Assembly (NCBI RefSeq): GCF_011761945.1
Contig: NZ_JAASQV010000001.1
Location: forward strand, 1,488,001-1,552,000
Source: Sphingomonas leidyi
GTDB lineage: Bacteria > Pseudomonadota > Alphaproteobacteria > Sphingomonadales > Sphingomonadaceae
Length of the DNA: 64,000 bases
Direction of reading: 5' to 3'
Part shown: positions 46,855 to 55,921 of the stretch, piece by piece
Layout of the letters: the number at the start of each line of letters is the position of its first letter
Position numbering within the stretch: the first letter of the stretch is position 1
Notes under the pieces: generated by a model
The model's database searches: none
What the model was told of the DNA's origin: nothing
What the model saw: only the letters and a program-made list of their open reading frames with translations
Program-made: the position numbers and the translations under genes

Positions 46855-47721
46855 GTGCGCATGGCCCTGATCGGTTTCGCCCTGGCGATCGCTGCCCCCG
46901 GCACGGCGCAGGCGCAGGACAAGCCCGCCGACGATCCCAGCATCGTGGTTCGCGGGCAGAAGGGCGTTCCGCCGCGCGAAGCCCGCAAGTTCGTCCGCCA
47001 GGTGGTGACCAGCACCGAGGGGCAGCTCGCGCGCTTCGTCGACCCGGTCTGCCCGTTCGTGCTCGGCCTGCCGCGGCAATATGCCATGGTGGTCGAGGAT
47101 CGCATTCGCGACGATGCCCGGCAGGCCGGGATCAGGACCGGAGCGGAGGGCAAGTGCCAGCCCAACCTGGTGATAATGGTCGCCGACAATGCCGATGCCG
47201 TCGTCAGGAAGCTCCGCCAGAAGTTCAGCGGCCTGTTCCTGGGCGTGAGCGCCAAGGAAATGAGCCGGGCGATGCGCGAGGGGCCGGTGCATGTGTGGAG
47301 CGCGGTGCAGGTGCGCAACGAGAACGGCCAGGCGCCCCGCCAGACCGAGTCGGACGGCCCGCCGACGCTGCGGGTCTATGGCGCCTCGCTCGTCGACCTC
47401 CAGACCCAGCAGGCGGTGCTCCAGTCGATCATGGTCCTCGATGCCGATGCCCTGCTCGGCAAGACGCTGACCCAGATCTCGGACTATGTCGCGATGCGCA
47501 CGCTGGCCGGGGCCCGCCCGCCCCGCGAAGGGGTGGAGGCGAACACGATCCTCACGCTGTTCGATCCCCAGGGCGCACCGCCGCCTGCGATGACGGGCAT
47601 CGACCGCGGTTTCCTCGCCGGGCTCTACAAGGTGCGCCCGAACGGTACGTCGGTGACTCAGATGAGCACCATTTCGCGCCAGATCGTGAAGGATTCGAAG
47701 CCGCGCACGGAAAGGGAATGA
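46855..47721 (+). CDS. Secreted protein of unknown function, third tandem paralogue
   Basis: A 288-residue paralogue, starting GTG 46855 or ATG 46861. The signal peptide is short (ALIGFALAIAAPGTAQAQ). Then come SIVVRGQKG, RKFVRQVVTSTEGQLARFVD with PVCPFVLGL, GKCQPNLVIMVADNADAVVR, GPVHVWSAVQ, QISDYVAMRTLAGARPP and NTILTLFDPQ. It is closest to the first copy in its end region and to the second in the PVCP region. It is convergent with the CoxE-like gene 16 bases away. Confidence 0.78.
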   Translation: MRMALIGFALAIAAPGTAQAQDKPADDPSIVVRGQKGVPPREARKFVRQVVTSTEGQLARFVDPVCPFVLGLPRQYAMVVEDRIRDDARQAGIRTGAEGKCQPNLVIMVADNADAVVRKLRQKFSGLFLGVSAKEMSRAMREGPVHVWSAVQVRNENGQAPRQTESDGPPTLRVYGASLVDLQTQQAVLQSIMVLDADALLGKTLTQISDYVAMRTLAGARPPREGVEANTILTLFDPQGAPPPAMTGIDRGFLAGLYKVRPNGTSVTQMSTISRQIVKDSKPRTERE

Positions 47722-47737
47722 CCCGGGTGCTCGGCGC

Positions 47738-48916
47738 TCAGCGCTTGCGGCTGAGCTCGCGCATCGCCTCGTCGAGGCCGGCCAGGGTGAGGGGGTACAT
47801 GCGGTCGCCCAGCAGCTCGCGCAGGATCTTCACCGACTGGGTATAGCCCCATTGCTCGCGCGGGATCGGATTGAGCCATATCGCGGCGGGATAGGTGTTC
47901 AGCGCCCGCTGCATCCAGACGGCGCCCGCCTCCTCGTTGAAATGCTCGACCGAGCCGCCCGGATGGGTGATCTCGTACGCGCTCATCGAGGCATCGCCGA
48001 CAAAGACCAGCTTATAGTCGTGCCCATATTTGTGGAGGATGTCCCAGGTGGGCGTGCGCTCCTGGAAGCGGCGGCGATTGTCCTTCCACACGCCTTCGTA
48101 CAGGCAATTGTGGAAATAGAAGAACTCCAGGTTCTTGAACTCGCTGGTGGCGGCGGAGAACAGCTCCTCGCACAGCTTGATGAACGGATCCATCGATCCG
48201 CCGACGTCGAGGAAGAGCAGCAGCTTCACGGCATTGTGCCGCTCGGGGCGCATGTGCACGTCGAGCCAGCCCTGTTTCGCGGTGCCTTCGATCGTCGCGT
48301 CGATGTCGAGCTCGTCGGCCGCCCCCTCGCGGGCGAAGCGGCGCAGGCGGCGCAGCGCCACCTTGATGTTGCGGGTGCCCAGTTCGCGGGTGCTGTCGAG
48401 ATTGCGGAACTCGCGGCCCTCCCACACCTTGAGCGCGCGCTTGTGCTTGCTTTCGCCGCCGATGCGCACGCCTTCGGGATTGTAGCCGCCATTGCCGTAC
48501 GGGGATGTGCCGCCGGTGCCGATCCACTTGTTGCCGCCCTCGTGCCGGCCCTGCTGCTCCTCGAGCCGCTGCTTCAGCGTCTCCATGATCTCTTCCCAGG
48601 AGCCGAGCGACTGGATCTTCGCCATTTCCTCGGGGGACAGGAACTTCTCCGCGATCGCGCGCAGCCATTCCTCGGGGATCGCGGCGGGGGCGACGCCATA
48701 GCTGGCGGCGATGCCCTTGAAGACCTTGGCGAAGACCTGGTCGAACCGGTCGAGCAGCCCCTCGTCCTTCACGAAGGTGGCGCGGGCGAGATAGTAGAAG
48801 GCCTCGGGCGTACGCTCGATCACGTCGCGGTCGAGCGCTTCCAGAAGCACGAGATGCTCCTTCAGGCTGGCCGGTATGCCCGCGGCACGCAGCTCGTCGA
48901 GGAAGGAAAGGAACAT
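47738..48916 (-). CDS. VWA domain protein, CoxE-like
   Basis: A 392-residue cytoplasmic protein of the CoxE/YeaD-like VWA group. The N-terminal half is helical (FLDELRAAGIPASLKEHLVL, VFAKVFKGIAASYG), and the C-terminal half is a von Willebrand A domain with the metal-ion site LLFLDVGGSMDPF (DxGxS), FYFHNCLYEG and VFVGDASMSAYEI. Such proteins work with MoxR AAA ATPases, probably in metal insertion or protein maturation. A MoxR gene lies 2.6 kb upstream on the same strand with three genes in between. It is nine bases downstream of the GT-C gene. Confidence 0.85.
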   Translation of the reverse strand: MFLSFLDELRAAGIPASLKEHLVLLEALDRDVIERTPEAFYYLARATFVKDEGLLDRFDQVFAKVFKGIAASYGVAPAAIPEEWLRAIAEKFLSPEEMAKIQSLGSWEEIMETLKQRLEEQQGRHEGGNKWIGTGGTSPYGNGGYNPEGVRIGGESKHKRALKVWEGREFRNLDSTRELGTRNIKVALRRLRRFAREGAADELDIDATIEGTAKQGWLDVHMRPERHNAVKLLLFLDVGGSMDPFIKLCEELFSAATSEFKNLEFFYFHNCLYEGVWKDNRRRFQERTPTWDILHKYGHDYKLVFVGDASMSAYEITHPGGSVEHFNEEAGAVWMQRALNTYPAAIWLNPIPREQWGYTQSVKILRELLGDRMYPLTLAGLDEAMRELSRKR

Positions 48917-48925
48917 CCGCTTTCC

Positions 48926-50338
48926 TTAGGGTTGGCTCCGCCGCTCGTACAGGTTCCAGTTGGTGCCCGAAAGGCTGCGCATGCGATGCTGGGCGATCAG
49001 CGCGAAATGGCCGCCGCAGCGATCGGCGTCCGCCGGGAACGCCTCGCCCAGGAAGCGGTCGACCAGCAGGAAGCGCGCCTGGGGATCGCAGCGGCCCAAT
49101 ATCACCTTGAGCTTGTACTTCCGGCGCGCGGCGGCGACGTCGGTGGCCGCCTGGCCGGTGTCGCGATCGAGCAGCATCGTCGTGCCTTCGGGCGCGCGCG
49201 CCATCATCTCGCGCACCGGGCCGCCCGGATCGCCGCGCTGGTCCACGGCCAGCACATAATCGCACCACAGGCTTCCGCCGAGCATCGCGGCCAGGCCGAT
49301 CCCTGCCGCGATCCGCCGCCAGTCGCCCTTCTCCAGTCCGAAGCCGGTCATCTCGCCCAGCATCAGCAGCAGCGGCAGCAGGGCAGGCATATAGTAGCGG
49401 GCATGGCCGACATTGCCGGCGTGCAGCACGGCTAGCAGGAAAGGGAAGGCGAAGATCGCCAGCCGGTACAGCGCCATGCGCGATGCGCCCCAGCGCGGCG
49501 CCAGGACGAGCAGCACCAGCACCAGCACGATCGGCCAGATGTCCTTCCAGGGCAGGCCGATCGTATAGCCGATCGCCGTGGTGGTGCCGTTCAGGTACAT
49601 CATGAAGTCGAACGGATCGTAGCGCCCGAAACGGAAGCCGGTGCCGGCGAAGTGACCAGCGGCGAGCACGAAGCCGAGCACGCCCGCCAGCACCAGCACC
49701 GGCAGCCAGAAGGTCCGGAAGATCTCGAGCGCCGCCGCCCGGAAGCCGTTGCGCTTCCACAGCACGAAGGAGGGCCAGCCGACCAGGGCGACGGCCGCGA
49801 AGATCATGGTGAGCTGCGACAAGGCACCGAGGAAGAAGCAGAGCGCGAACGTGGTCGGGCGGCGATAGCCAAGGTCGCCCGCCAGCCAGCGATCGATGAA
49901 CAGGATCGCGATCAGCATCGCGAGCGACATGCCGGCATAGCCGCGCGCTTCCGATCCCATCGTCACCAGCATCGGCGAAAAGGCGAAGAGCAGGGCGGTC
50001 GCCACCATGGTGATCCGTCCGCGCGGCTCGGCGATCCTGGCGGCCACGAGGATCGCCGCGCTGCTGCTCAGGATCGAGAGCAGGCGGACGAGCGGCGGCC
50101 AGGCGCCGAAGCCCACCATCTGCATCCAGAGCGAGTTGAGATGGTGGTTGTTGTCGTGATTGATTCCGATGAAGACGCCGATCGGCGTCAGCGCATCGCG
50201 CGCCTGCGACGCGGACCAGGCCTCGTCGAACCACAGGTCGCCCAGCGAACAGACGAAGCGCAGCGCCAGGCCCGCAACCGCGATCGCGCAGATCGCCCAC
50301 CACCAGCGCCGATTCGCGCGCAGATCCCCCCCGGTCAT
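48926..50338 (-). CDS. GT-C fold membrane glycosyltransferase-like protein
   Basis: A 470-residue polytopic membrane protein with about ten helices. The first extracytoplasmic loop has SLGDLWFDEAWSASQARDA, the acidic motif of GT39/ArnT-like lipid-linked sugar transferases, followed by HDNNHHLNSLWMQ. The C-terminal 120 residues are soluble and probably periplasmic (PEGTTMLLDRDTGQAATDVA). Such enzymes transfer a sugar from a polyprenyl carrier to lipid or protein; donor and acceptor cannot be told. It overlaps no neighbour but is tightly followed by the CoxE-like gene. Confidence 0.75.
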   Translation of the reverse strand: MTGGDLRANRRWWWAICAIAVAGLALRFVCSLGDLWFDEAWSASQARDALTPIGVFIGINHDNNHHLNSLWMQMVGFGAWPPLVRLLSILSSSAAILVAARIAEPRGRITMVATALLFAFSPMLVTMGSEARGYAGMSLAMLIAILFIDRWLAGDLGYRRPTTFALCFFLGALSQLTMIFAAVALVGWPSFVLWKRNGFRAAALEIFRTFWLPVLVLAGVLGFVLAAGHFAGTGFRFGRYDPFDFMMYLNGTTTAIGYTIGLPWKDIWPIVLVLVLLVLAPRWGASRMALYRLAIFAFPFLLAVLHAGNVGHARYYMPALLPLLLMLGEMTGFGLEKGDWRRIAAGIGLAAMLGGSLWCDYVLAVDQRGDPGGPVREMMARAPEGTTMLLDRDTGQAATDVAAARRKYKLKVILGRCDPQARFLLVDRFLGEAFPADADRCGGHFALIAQHRMRSLSGTNWNLYERRSQP

Positions 50339-50376
50339 GCTCTGCTAGATGCCTCGCCGCTCAGCTTCGGGCAAGC

Positions 50377-50955
50377 TCAACGCGATGCATAGGCGTCGAT
50401 CAGCGAGCCGACATAATCCGGCTGCCTGGCGGTCAGCTCGGCCGAGGGGCGGGCCTTGCGCACCGTGGCGGGCGCATCGCGGTCGGGCGTGCCATAGATG
50501 AAGCCGTGCGCCGGGTAGATCGAACTGCCCAGCCCGCCCCGATCGCGGTACCAGACCTTGACCATGCTCCAATCGCCGCGCTCCGACACGTCGAACAGCG
50601 TCACGTCCTGCTCGGCATGGCCGCGTTCGCCCTCGAAGCGGGACCAGTTGGCATGGGTGATCATCAGCACGCGCTTCTCGACGATCCGGCTCACCACCGC
50701 GACATGGCCGAGCGGCAGGCGCGCGCTCTTCGAAAAGGCCAGGACGGCGCCCACCCTGGGCACGCGGCCGCGCTGGTAGCGGCCCTCGGCCTGGCCCCAC
50801 CAGGTCCAGGCGTCGCCATAGATCTGGATGCCGGAAGCGGCACGCGCGAAGGGCACGCATTCGCCGACATAGTCGAGAAGGGATTGCGCACCGGCAGGCA
50901 CCGCAGCGGACAGCGCGGCGGCGAGCAGCACGGGAAACGCGATACGCGGACACAT
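50377..50955 (-). CDS. CHAP domain peptidoglycan amidase/endopeptidase
   Basis: A 192-residue exported protein. A signal peptide of about 22 residues (FPVLLAAALSAAVPAGAQ) is followed at once by a CHAP domain: the catalytic Cys in YVGECVPFARAASG, the His in LPLGHVAVVSRIV and a polar partner in ITHANWSRFEGERG. CHAP (NlpC/P60-like) enzymes cleave peptidoglycan peptides. The rest, from DWSMVKVWYRDRGGLG, is a short domain typical of sphingomonad CHAP proteins. It starts 152 bases from the GFA gene, so it may have its own promoter. Confidence 0.88.
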   Translation of the reverse strand: MCPRIAFPVLLAAALSAAVPAGAQSLLDYVGECVPFARAASGIQIYGDAWTWWGQAEGRYQRGRVPRVGAVLAFSKSARLPLGHVAVVSRIVEKRVLMITHANWSRFEGERGHAEQDVTLFDVSERGDWSMVKVWYRDRGGLGSSIYPAHGFIYGTPDRDAPATVRKARPSAELTARQPDYVGSLIDAYASR

Positions 50956-51107
50956 ACTCGGGACCCATACAAGGTCCCCCCCAAGCGGTCCGTAACCCGG
51001 AGTGGTTTAGGAAGGGTTAACTATGATCGGCGCCGAATGGAGCGTGATGCGGATAGTCTTCCGTCAGGCCCCGCCGAACAGCTTGCGGAGGACCTTGATT
51101 GGCTCGG

Positions 51108-51533
51108 CTACTCGGGCCTGGGCGCGGGTGCCGGAGGCTGGCGCGGGAAGGTTTCCAGCATCGGATCGATCCTTGCCCAGGCGGGTGCCTCGTCGGTCCA
51201 GATCGCGACGGTCGGCGCCAGGCCCTGGGCATCGTCGAGAAAGCCCAGGCGCAGCGTGCGGAATTGCGGGCGGGCCGAGGACTGGCCCATCACCGGCGTG
51301 CCGCAGGCGCCGCAGAAGCTCTGCGTGAGCGTGTTGCCGCTGTCGGCGACATAGCTGGTGCTCGAAAGCATGCCGGTGAGCACGATATCGTCGGTCGCGA
51401 ACATCGCATTGGTGGTGGCCGAGCCGGCGGCGACGCGCTGGCACCGGCGGCACCAGCATTGGCGCACCGCCACCGGCTCGCCGCCGATCGTGGCGGTGAC
51501 GGCGCCACAGGCGCAGCTTCCGGTATAGGGCAT
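51108..51533 (-). CDS. GFA family zinc-binding protein
   Basis: A 141-residue protein of the GFA (glutathione-dependent formaldehyde-activating enzyme-like) family. Zinc-binding cysteines are in YTGSCACGAVTATI, QCWCRRCQRV and FCGACGTPVMG. Most family members have no demonstrated activity. The last 15 residues are Pro/Arg-rich (RQPPAPAPRPE). Its ATG overlaps the MoxR stop by one base (TGATG), so it is translated with MoxR. Confidence 0.85.
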   Translation of the reverse strand: MPYTGSCACGAVTATIGGEPVAVRQCWCRRCQRVAAGSATTNAMFATDDIVLTGMLSSTSYVADSGNTLTQSFCGACGTPVMGQSSARPQFRTLRLGFLDDAQGLAPTVAIWTDEAPAWARIDPMLETFPRQPPAPAPRPE

Positions 51534-52390
51534 CAGGCCTTGCCCTGCTGGCGCCGCGCCATGAAGGCGAGCCGCTCGAACAGCATCACGTCCTGCTCGT
51601 TCTTGAGCAGCGCGCCGTGGAGGGGCGGGATCGCCTTGGTCGGGTCCTTGTTCTGCAGCACGTCGAGCGGCATTTCCTCGTGGAGGAGCAGCTTGAGCCA
51701 GTCGAGCAGCTCGCTGGTGCTGGGCTTCTTCTTCAGGCCCGGGACCTCGCGGATCTCGTAGAAGATATCCATGGCCTTCGAGACCAGGATCTTCTGGATG
51801 CCGGGGAAATGGACGTCGACGATGGCCTGCATCGTCTCGCGGTCCGGGAACTTGATATAGTGGAAGAAGCAGCGGCGCAGGAACGCGTCCGGCAGGTCCT
51901 TTTCGTTGTTCGAGGTGATCACCACGATCGGGCGCTCGGCGGCGCGGACGGTTTCCTGCGTCTCGTAGACGTGGAACTCCATCCGGTCGAGCTCCTGGAG
52001 CAGGTCGTTCGGGAACTCGATATCGGCCTTGTCGATCTCGTCGATCAGCAGCACGGGCAGTTTGGGCGCGGTGAACGCCTCCCACAGCTTGCCCTTGCGG
52101 ATATAGTTGGCGATCTCGTGGACGCGCGGATCGCCGAGCTGGCCGTCGCGCAGGCGGGCGACCGCGTCATATTCGTACAGGCCCTGTTGCGCCTTGGTGG
52201 TCGACTTGACGTTCCACTCGATCAGCGGGGCATTCACTGCCTTGGCGATCTCATAGGCGAGCACGGTCTTGCCCGTGCCCGGCTCGCCCTTGACGAGCAG
52301 GGGACGCCGCAGCGTGACGGCGGCATTGACCGCGACCTTCAGGTCCTCGGTCGCGACATAGCTTTGGGTGCCTTCGAAGCGCATCGCCAT
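51533..52390 (-). CDS. MoxR-type AAA+ ATPase
   Basis: A 285-residue AAA+ ATPase. Walker A is LLVKGEPGTGKTVLAYEI near residue 32, Walker B VLLIDEIDKADIEFP near 112, sensor 1 VITSNNEKDLPDAFLRR, and the C-terminal lid includes LLDWLKLLL. MoxR proteins act with VWA partners as chaperones for cofactor or subunit insertion, and the CoxE-like VWA gene lies on the same strand downstream. Start ATG 52390; a second ATG follows two codons later. It overlaps the GFA gene by one base. Confidence 0.9.
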   Translation of the reverse strand: MAMRFEGTQSYVATEDLKVAVNAAVTLRRPLLVKGEPGTGKTVLAYEIAKAVNAPLIEWNVKSTTKAQQGLYEYDAVARLRDGQLGDPRVHEIANYIRKGKLWEAFTAPKLPVLLIDEIDKADIEFPNDLLQELDRMEFHVYETQETVRAAERPIVVITSNNEKDLPDAFLRRCFFHYIKFPDRETMQAIVDVHFPGIQKILVSKAMDIFYEIREVPGLKKKPSTSELLDWLKLLLHEEMPLDVLQNKDPTKAIPPLHGALLKNEQDVMLFERLAFMARRQQGKA

Positions 52391-52436
52391 GGCTTAGAGG
52401 GGCGAAGCCGTCTCGCGCAAGATCGGTGTGGGGAAG

Positions 52437-53102
52437 TTACTGCTTGTCGCGCGCCGAGGCGCGGGCCTCGAGCAGGTCCCACAGGCCGCGATGCTGGGCG
52501 AAGAGCTGCTGCGCGCCGAACAACATGGCCCGCTCGAGCATGCCTTCGCGCACCAATGTGTCGACCACGGTCACCGTCTCCTCGGCAAGCGGCAACTGCG
52601 AGGGGGGAGGGGTGAGGCCCAGGCGCTCGCCGGCGGCATCCAGTGCCTCGCGGATCACCGCCCAGTCCATCGCCAGCGCGATCGCCGCGCCGGTGGCGCA
52701 GCCCGCGCGATCCGACTGGGCGAGCATGTCGATCGCATGGCGCTGGGCTGCGGTGGCGGCCTCGGTCTCGGCATGGCCCGGCGTGCTGGGCATCGGGCCC
52801 GCCGAGGCGACGATGCGGACGAGATAGGCGCGTTCGATGACGAAGGCGTCGGCGGCGACTTCCAGCCAGTCGCGTTCGATGCCGAGGCGGGCATGGCCCA
52901 GCGCATGGTCGATCACGCCGGGATGGCGGCCATGGAGCAGGCAGATATGATGCATCGCGTCCGACAGGTCGCGCAGCGGCTCCTCGTTGCGGGCGAGGCG
53001 CTGCAGATAAGGGTGGTGGGCGCTGCCGTCCGAGGCGATGAGCGCCCCCATCGAGCCCCACGCCCCGCCCAATCGCGCAACTTGTACGGAATCAAACGGC
53101 AT
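52437..53102 (-). CDS. Hypothetical helical protein
   Basis: A 221-residue protein without signal peptide or membrane segment, mostly helical, with two central histidine-containing segments (LSDAMHHICLLHGRHPGVID and LGHARLGIERDWLEV) and a C-terminal REGMLERAMLFGAQQLFAQH. The histidines could bind metal or be structural. I recognise no assigned family. ATG 53102 is preferred over ATG 53114 because the latter has no room for a ribosome binding site before it; a GGGGG stretch precedes 53102. It is 46 bases upstream of the MoxR gene, with which it may share a transcript. Confidence 0.7.
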   Translation of the reverse strand: MPFDSVQVARLGGAWGSMGALIASDGSAHHPYLQRLARNEEPLRDLSDAMHHICLLHGRHPGVIDHALGHARLGIERDWLEVAADAFVIERAYLVRIVASAGPMPSTPGHAETEAATAAQRHAIDMLAQSDRAGCATGAAIALAMDWAVIREALDAAGERLGLTPPPSQLPLAEETVTVVDTLVREGMLERAMLFGAQQLFAQHRGLWDLLEARASARDKQ

Positions 53103-53361
53103 AAGCCCCCGCATCTCCTGACGGCTTCATGCCGACGGGTTAGGTCTTGCAACTCCGGGGTATACCGAAGCACGTAAAGACGCGGTGAATCCGGAATTTA
53201 CTGTGGATAAACCACATGTTCCCGCGCCATCCCGCGCAGGAAACGGAAACGCCCCAGAAACAAGTTCCGAGGCGATCCGATAGTATCCGCAAATAGCCCG
53301 ATAGTTACGGCCATGCACCGATCCGCCTTCCCGGCGGCGCGATACGCTGGGTGGCGGCGGG

Positions 53362-53679
53362 TCAGATCACCAGCCCGAAGACCGCGGACACGCCATTGCC
53401 GTCCGCCGGGCTGCCGAGGACCTGATAATAGAGATAATTGCCGTTGTAGACGATCTGGTTGCCGGCAATGCCCGAGGCGATGTTCTGATAGCCCTCGCTC
53501 CAGGAAATCGTGACGGCATAATGCCCCGGCTCGAGATCGGCCCAGCTCTCATTGACCGGGCTCCCCGAAGTGGCGGTGCCATTCCATTCGAAGCTCGGCC
53601 CCGGCGTGGCATAGGTCCAGACGCGTACATGAACTTCCCCGGGATTGAAGGGGGCAACCTGCACGGACAAAGTAGACAT
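53362..53679 (-). CDS. Small hypothetical beta-rich protein
   Basis: A 105-residue protein beginning STLSVQVAPFNPGEVHVRVW and continuing as alternating hydrophobic and polar residues (HYAVTISWSEGYQNIASG, VYNGNYLYYQVLGSPADGNG), suggesting a small beta-sandwich. It has no cysteine, signal peptide or membrane helix. ATG 53679 is preferred because GAGG lies seven bases upstream; the frame is open for 25 more codons without sense. It stands alone between a 247-base gap and rpoD. Function unknown. Confidence 0.55.
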   Translation of the reverse strand: MSTLSVQVAPFNPGEVHVRVWTYATPGPSFEWNGTATSGSPVNESWADLEPGHYAVTISWSEGYQNIASGIAGNQIVYNGNYLYYQVLGSPADGNGVSAVFGLVI

Positions 53680-53852
53680 ACCGAACCTCGCGCTGATGGA
53701 AGATGGCGCGAGGCTATAGCTCCGGTGCCGGCGGGTCGAGATCAGGACAGGCAATCCATCCGGATTGGTGACATCTATTTCCTACCCGAAACGAAAACGG
53801 GGAAGGCGATGCCTTCCCCATTCCGAACTTCTGCACGGCGTTCAGCGATGGA

Positions 53853-55880
<2,028 letters not shown>

Positions 55881-55901
55881 TCAAATCCTCGAAACTTGGA
55901 T

Positions 55902-55921
55902 GGCGGCAATTATACGCCGCC
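55902..55921 (-). promoter_or_regulatory. Hairpin carrying TATAAT in the rpoD leader
   Basis: On the minus strand GGCGGC and GCCGCC form a six-base stem with loop GTATAATT, placing a perfect -10 hexamer in the loop 21-41 bases upstream of rpoD. No good -35 lies at the right distance. It could be a weak internal promoter or an mRNA hairpin between dnaG and rpoD. Confidence 0.35.

Noticed and set aside
44921..47721. Relationship of the secreted triplet to the Cys-module proteins in the nuo operon
   Set aside because: Both have two cysteines about 35 residues apart, but the sequences between (PVVLGLTPPYAK against [12 protein letters not shown]) do not align, so I treat the spacing as coincidence.
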